Positions 1-9,502 are shown, counted from the first letter of the stretch. The stretch is 64,000 nt of DNA from Megaustenia siamemsis (GCA_032433765.1 JAVIAB010000047.1:19749011-19813010), one strand, 5' to 3'. Program-made: numbers and translations. The notes: generated by a model not told the origin, from the sequence alone.

Positions 1-3000
1 GGTCTAAATACCATTTTAACAGTGGTGTTGCCAACAAAATTTTTTCCCCGACATAACTACCGATTAGAGTGCGACGAGGGGTTGACAACAAGTTATGCTT
101 GAGAGCATATTCACCCATAAACGGTCCAATATCAGCACGCGTGACGTCAATATTTTTGAAAATTGGAGTCATCTCACTGAAATGTTCCTTCAGGTGGTCG
201 GGGACGTGTAGATCACATTCCACTAATCCAAAACATGTCCCATCTGAAACAGAAGTCAGGATATGTTTATCACTGAGAGGGAGCCCTTCTTTAGAGTAAG
301 AGGGTCTAGCTCGAGGGATGGCTTTAGAAAGGAAAGCCCTAATGGTTGGGTCAGACTTTTTCAGAGCCTGCCACTCACATTCCCACATAACTTCTACTGG
401 AACTTTGACCTCCTCGGTTAGGTAGGTGTGTATCTCGCATGTTTTTTCAAACAGCTCGAACAAGGGCTTATTATTAACAGGGTTTCTATCTTTATCTTTC
501 GTAAGGGGGCAGTCTTTGTGACCATGGTACAGACAACCATGAAAATTATAGCCTCTTCTATTGGATTTATCCCACCCATCCACAGGGATATTTCTATCAC
601 CTAACCGAAACTCCCTCCCATTAAACTGAGTTTTCAACTCCACCCCTTTTTGGTGGGCGACCCACGTTAGCCACTCTCTACTTTGTTGGACATAATAGTT
701 ATCTTTTTCAACCCTAAACCCGGTCTCCATTCTTCTAATAATTGGGTAATCTGTTGGCATTGGATTCATCAGAGCCCAAAGATACAACGCATTGGCATCG
801 TATCCTTGGAGGGATTTGACTACCTTTCCGCCCCTAATAAAAGTTTTCCCTACCTCATGATACCTATGAAAAATTATAGAGGGGCCTCCGACGATATTAT
901 CTCTAATCATTTTGTGTAGACTTGCATGTTTGCTCGAACATAAACTAAACATTACACCCCTATCAACGGTCTTAAAAAGATACTTTAAACAAACACCCGG
1001 AACCGAAATGGCGTCTTTAAAACAGTCCACACCCCGCTCCCCATAAAAGCGAACCTGCTGTTCTAAGGCTACTAAGAAGGGGACTACATCTTTGTTATTA
1101 TACCACACCAATAAGTCCCTAAGGGTCGTCATCTTATTGTCCTTCCAGACCTTTTTACACAGAGCGTACTCCTCCTTGGAAATGTTGGAATTTTTTAGTT
1201 TGGAAAAGAACGCTTCGTGTGGGGGTAACTCTGTCTCGTTCAACTTTTGAGGGTCGTCTATATATTCATAACAAAAGTAACCCTTTGTCTCACTAATCTT
1301 ATAAGCGGCCAGATATTTACTATAGCTAAACCCAGGGGCTAGATAGTTTATTATATCTAGGAACTTTAACTTCTGCGTTGCAATACACATAAAGTTATTG
1401 TTTCTTTTAACTATAAACTTGAACGGTTTTGGTACTTTGTAGGCTACTTCCATTTTAGCTTCCTCTTCTTCGCTAACATCAGCTTCTTCTGCTTCGTCTT
1501 CGTCGTCTTCTTCTTCTTCACCAACTTGGGCAGCGGCATCCGTGAAGTGCTTTACTAAATAAGGTTTAATGACGTTGACGTCATATTTCCCCGAGTTAAA
1601 CCCTATCACTGGAAGCTCTTTTAAATAGTCATCAAACCTAACTATTAACTTGTCTTTATTCAGATCACGGAGTTGAGTAAAAATACTTTCAAACCGATCT
1701 CGCAACAACGAGTATGCCTTATCAGCTATACTAGTAAGATAAGCAACCATCTGACTAACTAGAACCTGTGGGTCACCCTTTGTTATGAAGCATTTTGGTG
1801 CCTCCCACCCTGGAACATTTGACGCTATAGAACAGGAGAGGGGTACGTGTTTAGCTACAAAGGTAGTCGAGGGCGTCTCTTGGGGAACATTCCTACTATC
1901 AAAGTAACATTCATAATCGAATGTTGCCCTGAATGGGTAAATAAAAGACTCTGGAGTACTTATCCCTTCAGCGCTGATCGCGTCCCATACACTTTCAGGT
2001 GAAGAGTAAACCCCGCCCTTATATGTCTCCGCAGTCACATCCCCATTACAAGTTTTTTCGTGCCTATCCATAAGCCAAAACTTTTTCCACAATTTTCCAC
2101 ATTTTCCACAAGAAAAGCTTTTACTAGCCCTAGAAAGATCGTTTATATAAAAGAAGTGGTTTTTGTAAAGTAAAAGACGGAGAGTTTCACTATAACTACT
2201 GGGGCTTCTCAGAACGATACGCAGGGCTTGTTCAGAATCAAACTCAAAAATGTCTATGTTTACTGAAAAACAACTTTCTAAGAGAGACATTTCGACAAGC
2301 GTTACACCGGGAAAGTTACTTAACATTAGAGACGGGTTAAACTGTTTGAAAAGTAGTCTCAAAATCTTCCTAACATCTTTAACAGAGATACCTCTATGGA
2401 CAGCTAGACAACGGAAGAAGCAGAGATTATCATTGTAAACTTTAGAATGGGAATCGGTTTGAAGGCTATTAATGCCGTAGTTGGATGCAATGTAGGGTGG
2501 GATATCTAACAGACACCCTATAGGATAATCTTGAAGTTTATAAATATAAACACTCGTACTGACTAAGGCTTCTAAGGTATATTTGGTTGTCTCCCTATTT
2601 TTGTCTGCATACCCTAATATATCACTTTCAGTTAATCTATCTACAAATGTTTCAAAATCATTTCTGTTGTTAACTAACAAGGGTTTGTCTGACCCTGTTG
2701 CGTTATTTGAGCTTGCGTGAAAGTAACGCAGCCCCTGTGTCTCTCTATGTCTTAAAACTAGATGATGACTATAATTCACCTTGAAACGCTTTTTCTGGGC
2801 TAGGAAAATTGGGTTTACAAGGAGCTTCCAATCTATAGGAGTATCAGGCTGATGAAATATAGTGTACGTGTCCATGTATTTGTTCCTACGTTCATGTGTT
2901 CTAATTGCTAACCAGTTGTTCTTATATATCTTCCTAATATCTTCGGGTAACTTATTTAAAGAGTCTATTTCATTAATAAGTCTTGGTCTCTTTGAGGGCT

Positions 3001-3256
3001 CTTGAGTCGAACTCTTTACTGCCCGCTTGCGTGAGGTTGTCGATACTTGTCGACGTGCTGGTGATGCAGGAACTACTGAGGCAAGAGATACAGGATGCTC
3101 TGTCTTGATATGTTTGGCAAGATTGTCTACTCTATTATAAACTCGTTCACAAACATCACATTTGTATTCCTGACGCACATGTACACTAGCAACGTGTCGT
3201 TTTATGTCCCGGCTCCGGGTGAAAGTTTTGGAGCAGAGATGACAAGTGTTAGACAT
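1..3256 (-). CDS. Protein-primed family-B DNA polymerase, Polinton/adintovirus-like (partial, two zinc fingers)
   Basis: The ATG is at 3256-3254 and the frame stays open to the window edge, about 1085 codons. The N-terminus encodes two C2H2 fingers, each C-x2-C-x12-H-x4-H, 28 residues apart. A basic region, an OTU-like segment (D-N-L-C and a later N-H), a C2HC finger, the exonuclease motifs, polymerase motif A and the Vsr-like segment follow, as in the right copy. Motifs B and C lie beyond the window. PolB enzymes of this group replicate linear elements from a terminal protein primer. This arm keeps the finger that the right copy lost, so it looks closer to the ancestral form. The assignment to PolB is firm; the exact element family is inference. 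Confidence 0.85.
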   Translation of the reverse strand, partial: MSNTCHLCSKTFTRSRDIKRHVASVHVRQEYKCDVCERVYNRVDNLAKHIKTEHPVSLASVVPASPARRQVSTTSRKRAVKSSTQEPSKRPRLINEIDSLNKLPEDIRKIYKNNWLAIRTHERRNKYMDTYTIFHQPDTPIDWKLLVNPIFLAQKKRFKVNYSHHLVLRHRETQGLRYFHASSNNATGSDKPLLVNNRNDFETFVDRLTESDILGYADKNRETTKYTLEALVSTSVYIYKLQDYPIGCLLDIPPYIASNYGINSLQTDSHSKVYNDNLCFFRCLAVHRGISVKDVRKILRLLFKQFNPSLMLSNFPGVTLVEMSLLESCFSVNIDIFEFDSEQALRIVLRSPSSYSETLRLLLYKNHFFYINDLSRASKSFSCGKCGKLWKKFWLMDRHEKTCNGDVTAETYKGGVYSSPESVWDAISAEGISTPESFIYPFRATFDYECYFDSRNVPQETPSTTFVAKHVPLSCSIASNVPGWEAPKCFITKGDPQVLVSQMVAYLTSIADKAYSLLRDRFESIFTQLRDLNKDKLIVRFDDYLKELPVIGFNSGKYDVNVIKPYLVKHFTDAAAQVGEEEEDDEDEAEEADVSEEEEAKMEVAYKVPKPFKFIVKRNNNFMCIATQKLKFLDIINYLAPGFSYSKYLAAYKISETKGYFCYEYIDDPQKLNETELPPHEAFFSKLKNSNISKEEYALCKKVWKDNKMTTLRDLLVWYNNKDVVPFLVALEQQVRFYGERGVDCFKDAISVPGVCLKYLFKTVDRGVMFSLCSSKHASLHKMIRDNIVGGPSIIFHRYHEVGKTFIRGGKVVKSLQGYDANALYLWALMNPMPTDYPIIRRMETGFRVEKDNYYVQQSREWLTWVAHQKGVELKTQFNGREFRLGDRNIPVDGWDKSNRRGYNFHGCLYHGHKDCPLTKDKDRNPVNNKPLFELFEKTCEIHTYLTEEVKVPVEVMWECEWQALKKSDPTIRAFLSKAIPRARPSYSKEGLPLSDKHILTSVSDGTCFGLVECDLHVPDHLKEHFSEMTPIFKNIDVTRADIGPFMGEYALKHNLLSTPRRTLIGSYVGEKILLATPLLKWYLD

Positions 3257-3468
3257 CTGTAGAAAAGAAATTGAAACATTACAACTAAAGAGTAAAGAAC
3301 AGTAAACATTACAAGAAAGAAAACAAGAAAAGTAAACAATGAGAACTATCGAAATTAATATTAAAGAACTAAGATCACACTTACTTTTTATGTGTCTGAA
3401 GGCACGAAACACATCCATCATCAAGAACTGTAAGCGAAAGTCTGATTACAAGCTTCACAGATATATAC
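3257..3468 (-). promoter_or_regulatory. Candidate promoter, leader and 5' intron of the left PolB gene
   Basis: Mirror of 4968-5180: TATA box at 3467-3461, upstream ATGs at 3421 and 3418, donor GTAAG at 3384, acceptor ending at 3257. The left leader has two consecutive ATGs where the right has one. With the right promoter it forms a divergent pair separated by about 1.5 kb. Confidence 0.55.
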
Positions 3469-3474
3469 ACTTGA

Positions 3475-4140
3475 AACACCGGAAGTGTTACTAAAAATAG
3501 CACTGACCTCTGAGGCAATACCGGATGTGTTACTAAAAATAGTTTTTGACCGCTGACGCAATGCCCGTGGAGTTTCTAAAAACAGATTTTGACGTATGAT
3601 GGCAATTTTATGATTTTACCTCCTGACCGTTTTTGGTGACTACGCCCCTGAATTCGACGAAAAGCGTAAATTTTCACGCTAGGCATACCCCAAACTTTAT
3701 TTTAGACATCCCCATTGCAAAAATTTACATTAAAAACCACTTTTAGGATTTTACCCCATTATCATTTTTTGAGGGTTACGCCCATAGAATTGATAAAAAT
3801 CGTAAATTTAACACGTAGGCTTACATAAAACTTTATTCTAGACATCCCCACACCAAAAATTTACTTAAAAATCAGTTTTGAAATTGTAACCCCCCCCTTA
3901 CCATTTTTTAGGGTTACGCCCCTGAAATCGATAAAAATCGTTAATTTAGCACGTAGACTTACCTAAAACTTTATTTTAGACATCCCCACACCAAAAATTT
4001 ACTTAAAAATCACTTTTGAAATTGTTACCCCCCTTAAAATTTTTGAGGGTTAGGCCCCTGAAAGCGATAAAAAATTGAAATATAACCTCAAGGCATACCT
4101 CCCACATAATTTTTGACACCCCTACATATCAAATTCCATT
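3475..4140. repeat. Two sets of direct repeats in the left arm, near the palindrome tip
   Basis: At 3475-3595 there are three degenerate copies of a 45-55-bp unit with CCGGAWGTGTTACTAAAAA. From about 3596 to 4140 there are four copies of a 137-bp unit, seen from TACGCCC-type boxes at 3641, 3778, 3915 and 4051. Each unit carries a C-run and the phrase ACTTTATTTTAGACATCCCC. No ORF. Position and structure suggest a terminal or origin region, which is inference. Confidence 0.85.
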
Positions 4141-4184
4141 TAAAAAAAAACAACAAAAAGCTAGTAGTGATAGTGGCTGTGAAC

Positions 4185-4255
4185 CCACCCCAAAAGTGGA
4201 ATAACATGCACCGAAACTGCACCAAAACCGCACGAGAAGTAGTATGTTCGCGTGT
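4185..4255. other. Spacer at the centre of the palindrome
   Basis: A 71-bp unpaired segment between arms that close with GTGAAC / GTTCAC. It is rich in CAAAAC/CGAAAC-like runs and has no ORF. If the locus is two elements joined end to end, this is the junction; if it is one element with very long inverted termini, it is the hairpin loop. Confidence 0.85.
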
Positions 4256-4299
4256 GTTCACAGCAACTATCACTAATAGCTTTTTGTTGTTTTTTTAAA

Positions 4300-4967
4300 T
4301 GGAATTTGATATGTAGGGGTGTCAAAAATTATGTGGGAGGTATGCCTTGAGGTTATATTTCAATTTTTTATCGCTTTCAGGGGCGTAACCCTCAAAAATT
4401 TTAAGGGGGGTAACAATTTCAAAAGTGATTTTTAAGTAAATTTTTGGTGTGGGGATGTCTAAAATAAAGTTTTAGGTAAGCCTACGTGCTAAATTAACGA
4501 TTTTTATCGATTTCAGGGGCGTAACCCTCAAAAATGGTAAGGGGGGTTACAATTTCAAAAGTGATTTTTAAGTACATTTTTGGTGTGGGGATGTCTAAAA
4601 TAAAGTTTTAGGTAAGCCTACGTGTTAAATTTACGACTTTTATCAATTCTATGGGCGTAACCCTCAAAAAATGATAAGGGGGTAAAATCCTAAAAGTGGT
4701 TTTTAATGTAAATTTTTGCAATGGGGATGTCTAAAATAAAGTTTGGGGTATGCCTAGCGTGAAAATTTACGCTTTTCATCGAATTCAGGGGCGTAGTCAC
4801 CAAAAACGGTCAGGAGGTAAAATCATAAAATTGCCATCATACGTCAAAATCTATTTTTAGAAACTCCACGGGCATTGCGTCAGCGGTCAAAAACTATTTT
4901 TAGTAACACATCCGGTATTGCCTCAGAGGTCAGTGCTATTTTTAGTAACACTTCCGGTGTTTCAAGT
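4300..4967. repeat. Mirror copy of the 137-bp and 45-55-bp repeats in the right arm
   Basis: Four 137-bp units, with G-runs on this strand, and three short units adjacent to the TATA box. Copies within an arm differ more from each other than corresponding copies between arms. The tandem arrays therefore predate the inversion or duplication. Confidence 0.85.
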
Positions 4968-5180
4968 GTATATATCTGTGAAGCTTGTAATCAGACTTTC
5001 GCTTACAGTTCTTGACGATGGATGTGTTTCGTGCCTTCAGACACATAAAAAGTAAGTGTGATCTTAGTTCTTTAATATTAATTTCGATAGTTCTCATTGT
5101 TTACTTTTCTTGTTTTCTTTTCTTGTAATGTTTACTGTTCTTTACTCTTTAGTTGTAATGTTTCAATTTCTTTTCTACAG
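4968..5180 (+). promoter_or_regulatory. Candidate promoter, leader and 5' intron of the right PolB gene
   Basis: A TATATAT box lies at 4969-4975 with a TCAGAC initiator-like site at 4991. An upstream ATG at 5018 is followed by AAAAA/GTAAGT, a strong donor at 5052, and a pyrimidine-rich tract ending CTACAG at 5180. Splicing 5052 to 5181 would place the upstream ATG in a short uORF of about 13 codons, out of frame with the polymerase, so the 5181 ATG remains the likely start. The same layout is kept in the left arm. All of this is predicted from motifs. Confidence 0.55.
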
Positions 5181-8100
5181 ATGTCTAACACTTGTCATCT
5201 CTGCTCCAAAACTTTCACCCGGAGAGTAGACAATCTTGCCAAACATATCAAGACAGAGCATCCTGTATCTCTTGCCTCAGTAGTTCCTGCATCACCAGCA
5301 CGTCGACAAGTATCGACAACCTCACGCAAGCGGGCAGTAAAGAGTTCGACTCAAGAGCCCTCAAAGAGACCAAGACTTATTAATGAAATAGACTCTTTAA
5401 ATAAGTTACCCGAAGATATTAGGAAGATATATAAGAACAACTGGTTAGCAATTAGAACACATGAACGTAGGAACAAATACATGGACACGTACACTATATT
5501 TCATCAGCCTGATACTCCTATAGATTGGAAGCTCCTTGTAAACCCAATTTTCCTAGCCCAGAAAAAGCGTTTCAAGGTGAATTATAGTCATCATCTAGTT
5601 TTAAGACATAGAGAGACACAGGGGCTGCGTTACTTTCACGCAAGCTCAAATAACGCAACAGGGTCAGACAAACCCTTGTTAGTTAACAACAGAAATGATT
5701 TTGAAACATTTGTAGATAGATTAACTGAAAGTGATATATTAGGGTATGCAGACAAAAATAGGGAGACAACCAAATATACCTTAGAAGCCTTAGTCAGTAC
5801 GAGTGTTTATATTTATAAACTTCAAGATTATCCTATAGGGTGTCTGTTAGATATCCCACCCTACATTGCATCCAACTACGGCATTAATAGCCTTCAAACC
5901 GATTCCCATTCTAAAGTTTACAATGATAATCTCTGCTTCTTCCGTTGTCTAGCTGTCCATAGAGGTACCTCTGTTAAAGATGTTAGGAAGATTTTGAGAC
6001 TACTTTTCAAACAGTTTAACCCGTCTCTAATGTTAAGTAACTTTCCCGGTGTAACGCTTGTCGAAATGTCTCTCTTAGAAAGTTGTTTTTCAGTAAACAT
6101 AGACATTTTTGAGTTTGATTCTGAACAAGCCCTGCGTATCGTTCTGAGAAGCCCCAGTAGTTATAGTGAAACTCTCCGTCTTTTACTTTACAAAAACCAC
6201 TTCTTTTATATAAACGATCTTTCTAGGGCTAGTAAAAGCTTTTCTTGTGGAAAATGTGGAAAATTGTGGAAAAAGTTTTGGCTTATGGATAGGCACGAAA
6301 AAACTTGTAATGGGGATGTGACTGCGGAGACATATAAGGGCGGGGTTTACTCTTCACCTGAAAGTGTATGGGACGCGATCAGCGCTAAAGGGATAAGTAC
6401 TCCAGAGTCTTTTATTTACCCATTCAGGGCAACATTCGATTATGAATGTTACTTTGATAGTAGGAATGTTCCCCAAGAGACGCCCTCGACTACCTTTGTA
6501 GCTAAACACGTACCCCTCTCCTGTTCTATAGCGTCAAATGTTCCAGGGTGGGAGGCACCAAAATGCTTCATAACAAAGGGTGACCCACAGGTTCTAGTTA
6601 GTCAGATGGTTGCTTATCTTACTAGTATAGCTGATAAGGCATACTCGTTGTTGCGAGATCGGTTTGAAAGTATTTTTACTCAACTCCGTGATCTGAATAA
6701 AGACAAGTTAATAGTTAGGTTTGATGACTATTTAAAAGAGCTTCCAGTGATAGGGTTTAACTCGGGGAAATATGACGTCAACGTCATTAAACCTTATTTA
6801 GTAAAGCACTTCACGGATGCCGCTGCCCAAGTTGGTGAAGAAGAAGAAGACGACGAAGACGAAGCAGAAGAAGCTGATGTTAGCGAAGAAGAGGAAGCTA
6901 AAATGGAAGTAGCCTACAAAGTACCAAAACCGTTCAAGTTTATAGTTAAAAGAAACAATAACTTTATGTGTATTGCAACGCAGAAGTTAAAGTTCCTAGA
7001 TATAATAAACTATCTAGCCCCTGGGTTTAGCTATAGTAAATATCTGGCCGCTTATAAGATTAGTGAGACAAAGGGTTACTTTTGTTATGAATATATAGAC
7101 GACCCTCAAAAGTTGAACGAGACAGAGTTACCCCCACACGAAGCGTTCTTTTCCAAACTAAAAAATTCCAACATTTCCAAGGAGGAGTACGCTCTGTGTA
7201 AAAAGGTCTGGAAGGACAATAAGATGACGACCCTTAGGGACTTATTGGTGTGGTATAATAACAAAGATGTAGTCCCCTTCTTAGAAGCCTTAGAACAGCA
7301 GGTTCGCTTTTATGGGGAGCGGGGTGTGGACTGTTTTAAAGACGCCATTTCGGTTCCGGGTGTTTGTTTAAAGTATCTTTTTAAGACCGTTGATAGGGGT
7401 GTAATGTTTAGTTTATGTTCGAGCAAACATGCAAGTCTACACAAAATGATTAGAGATAATATCGTCGGAGGCCCCTCTATAATTTTTCATAGGTATCATG
7501 AGGTAGGGAAAACTTTTATTAGGGGCGGAAAGGTAGTCAAATCCCTCCAAGGATACGATGCCAATGCGTTGTATCTTTGGGCTCTGATGAATCCAATGCC
7601 AACAGATTACCCAATTATTAGAAGAATGGAGACCGGGTTTAGGGTTGAAAAAGATAACTATTATGTCCAACAAAGTAGAGAGTGGCTAACGTGGGTCGCC
7701 CACCAAAAAGGGGTGGAGTTGAAAACTCAGTTTAATGGGAGGGAGTTTCGGTTAGGTGATAGAAATATCCCTGTGGATGGGTGGGATAAATCCAATAGAA
7801 GAGGCTATAATTTTCATGGTTGTCTGTACCATGGTCACAAAGACTGCCCCCTTACGAAAGATAAAGATAGAAACCCTGTTAATAATAAGCCCTTGTTCGA
7901 GCTGTTTGAAAAAACATGCGAGATACGCACCTACCTAACCGAGGAGGTCAAAGTTCCAGTAGAAGTTATGTGGGAATGTGAGTGGCAGGCTCTGAAAAAG
8001 TCTGACCCAACCATTAGGGCTTTCCTTTCTAAAGCCATCACTCGAGCTAGACCCTCTTACTCTAAAGAAGGGCTCCCTCTCAGTGATAAACATATCCTGA

Positions 8101-8675
8101 CTTCTGTTTCAGATGGGACATGTTTTGGATTAGTGGAATGTGATCTACACGTCCCCGACCACCTGAAGGAACATTTCAGTGAGATGACTCCAATTTTCAA
8201 AAATATTGACGTCACGCGTGCTGATATTGGACCGTTTATGGGTGAATATGCTCTCAAGCATAACTTGTTGTCAACCCCTCGTCGCACTCTAATCGGTAGT
8301 TATGTCGGGGAAAAAATTTTGTTGGCAACACCACTGTTAAAATGGTATTTAGACCATGGGCTAGAGGTAACAAAAATTTATCAAGTGATAGAATATCAAC
8401 CGTCTAGTTGTTTTAAAAAGTTTGGAAAAATGGTTTCTGACGCTAGGCGGGCTGGTGATCTAGACGAAAATCAATCTATAGTAAGCGACACGATGAAGCT
8501 CTTAGGAAACTCAGCCTATGGGAAGACTCTAACCAATAAGGCTAATCATAGCGCTGTCTCGTATGTTCAAGGGGATGAGATATCAAAAATGATAAATAGT
8601 TCCCGGTTTAAAAAGATGACTGAAATAGGTGTCGATCTTTTTGAAATTGAGATGGAGAAAAAGAAAACTGTTTAG
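5181..8675 (+). CDS. Protein-primed family-B DNA polymerase, Polinton/adintovirus-like, ended early by a stop codon
   Basis: From the ATG at 5181 this encodes 1164 residues. The frame is open upstream to 5097, but 5181 directly follows a splice-acceptor-like CTACAG and starts the zinc finger. Visible order: one C2H2 finger (5-27), basic region, OTU-like Cys252/His340, C2HC finger (from 356), ExoI D420-x-E422, ExoII N527...D532, an acidic run (about 552-572), ExoIII Y692-x3-D696, motif A D793, a Vsr-like endonuclease segment (about 855-940, with HGC-x3-HGH and a WECEW box), and motif B K1106-x3-NSAYG. A TAG at 8673-8675 stops translation before motif C, so the product should lack polymerase activity. 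The downstream sequence stays in frame. The finger is a hybrid left by an 81-bp deletion. Confidence 0.88.
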   Translation: MSNTCHLCSKTFTRRVDNLAKHIKTEHPVSLASVVPASPARRQVSTTSRKRAVKSSTQEPSKRPRLINEIDSLNKLPEDIRKIYKNNWLAIRTHERRNKYMDTYTIFHQPDTPIDWKLLVNPIFLAQKKRFKVNYSHHLVLRHRETQGLRYFHASSNNATGSDKPLLVNNRNDFETFVDRLTESDILGYADKNRETTKYTLEALVSTSVYIYKLQDYPIGCLLDIPPYIASNYGINSLQTDSHSKVYNDNLCFFRCLAVHRGTSVKDVRKILRLLFKQFNPSLMLSNFPGVTLVEMSLLESCFSVNIDIFEFDSEQALRIVLRSPSSYSETLRLLLYKNHFFYINDLSRASKSFSCGKCGKLWKKFWLMDRHEKTCNGDVTAETYKGGVYSSPESVWDAISAKGISTPESFIYPFRATFDYECYFDSRNVPQETPSTTFVAKHVPLSCSIASNVPGWEAPKCFITKGDPQVLVSQMVAYLTSIADKAYSLLRDRFESIFTQLRDLNKDKLIVRFDDYLKELPVIGFNSGKYDVNVIKPYLVKHFTDAAAQVGEEEEDDEDEAEEADVSEEEEAKMEVAYKVPKPFKFIVKRNNNFMCIATQKLKFLDIINYLAPGFSYSKYLAAYKISETKGYFCYEYIDDPQKLNETELPPHEAFFSKLKNSNISKEEYALCKKVWKDNKMTTLRDLLVWYNNKDVVPFLEALEQQVRFYGERGVDCFKDAISVPGVCLKYLFKTVDRGVMFSLCSSKHASLHKMIRDNIVGGPSIIFHRYHEVGKTFIRGGKVVKSLQGYDANALYLWALMNPMPTDYPIIRRMETGFRVEKDNYYVQQSREWLTWVAHQKGVELKTQFNGREFRLGDRNIPVDGWDKSNRRGYNFHGCLYHGHKDCPLTKDKDRNPVNNKPLFELFEKTCEIRTYLTEEVKVPVEVMWECEWQALKKSDPTIRAFLSKAITRARPSYSKEGLPLSDKHILTSVSDGTCFGLVECDLHVPDHLKEHFSEMTPIFKNIDVTRADIGPFMGEYALKHNLLSTPRRTLIGSYVGEKILLATPLLKWYLDHGLEVTKIYQVIEYQPSSCFKKFGKMVSDARRAGDLDENQSIVSDTMKLLGNSAYGKTLTNKANHSAVSYVQGDEISKMINSSRFKKMTEIGVDLFEIEMEKKKTV

Positions 8676-9287
8676 GACTTACCCCTACAAATCGGTTTCT
8701 TCGTCTATCAATATGCAAAACTTCGTATGTTAGATTTTTATTTCGAGTTCTTAGATAAGTTTGTAGATAGGTCCAACTTTCAGTTATGTGAAACAGATAC
8801 TGATAGTTTATACTTAGCCTTAAGTGCACCTAAGCTAGAGGACATAGTTAAGCCAGGTCTGCGGGCTGAGTTTAATAGCGTATATAAAGACTGGTTTCCT
8901 GCCGACTTTTGCGATGAACATTTTAGCAAGACAGATTGTATAAACTTTAAGGGTGTTAAAGCGTACACCAAACGAACGCCCGGGCTTTTTAAACTAGAGT
9001 ACGAAGGGACAGCTCTTGTTAGCTTATGTAGTAAGACGTACCATTGTAGTGGGGATTATGATAAAATCAGTTGTAAAGGGTTAAGCAAGCAACACAACAA
9101 ATTAGATAAAGATATGTTTTTAGAGGTTCTCGCCACGCAAAAGGCTAAGGGTGGGAAAAATGTAGGTTTCAAAGTCTTAAATAATTCCATATTTTCCTAT
9201 AGTCAAACAAGAAATGCTCTTTCCTATTTCTATATAAAAAGAAAGGTCGCTGATGATAACGTCTCGACTACGCCACTAGATATTTAA
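8676..9287 (+). pseudogene. C-terminal part of the PolB gene, cut off by the in-frame TAG
   Basis: Same reading frame as the upstream polymerase, with no other frame change. It contains motif C, with aspartates encoded at 8796 and 8802 in a DTDS box. Downstream is the Polinton-style palm/thumb block with CSKTYHC and SCKG, ending at TAA 9285-9287. An internal ATG at 8727 could start a 186-residue protein, but nothing suggests it is used. Only stop-codon readthrough or a separate intact copy would give a complete enzyme. Confidence 0.85.
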
Positions 9288-9488
9288 CTCTTTACACTAC
9301 CAGCTTAGACTACTCCGCAATCTCTAAAAGTTTCACCCCTTATGTTTCATTTATGACATAGAGCTAAGCAGACACCCAACTACATAGCTATAAATAAATG
9401 TTATCCCTGTACTATATATTTACTCAGTGTACTAAATATATTTGTAATGTTATATAATATCCACTGTATGTTATACACCTATTGAGAC

Positions 9489-9502
9489 AATAAAAGAATA
9501 AA
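9489..9502 (+). terminator. Two AATAAA polyadenylation signals after PolB
   Basis: AATAAA at 9489-9494 and 9497-9502, about 200 bp after the PolB stop at 9287, in an AT-rich 3' region. Confidence 0.6.

Larger units (their letters stand above)
1..4184. repeat. Left arm of a giant inverted repeat (runs off window)
   Basis: Position 1 pairs with 8355 and 4184 pairs with 4256, so this arm is the reverse complement of 4256-8355. In the coding part the mirrored coordinates always sum to 8356, with only scattered single-base differences. The arms differ by one 81-bp block (present here at 3134-3214) and a few 1-3 base indels. The arm starts inside the polymerase gene, so the real repeat extends to the left of the window. 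Because the arms differ, they look like two separate DNA copies rather than one read folded back, although an assembly artefact cannot be excluded from sequence alone. Confidence 0.95.
4256..8355. repeat. Right arm of the giant inverted repeat
   Basis: Reverse complement of 1-4184. The arm contains the promoter region, probable leader intron and most of the polymerase gene. Homology can only be followed to 8355 because its partner leaves the window at position 1; the polymerase gene itself continues to 9287. Confidence 0.95.

Noticed and set aside
5097..5180. Extending the PolB start to 5,097
   Set aside because: The added residues come from a T-rich intron-like tract ending in a splice acceptor; the finger begins right after the ATG at 5,181.
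5918..8287. Minus-strand ORFs inside the right PolB gene, each with a perfect twin in the left arm
   Set aside because: Shadows of the polymerase frame; the twin copies are due to the palindrome, not to conservation of a second gene.
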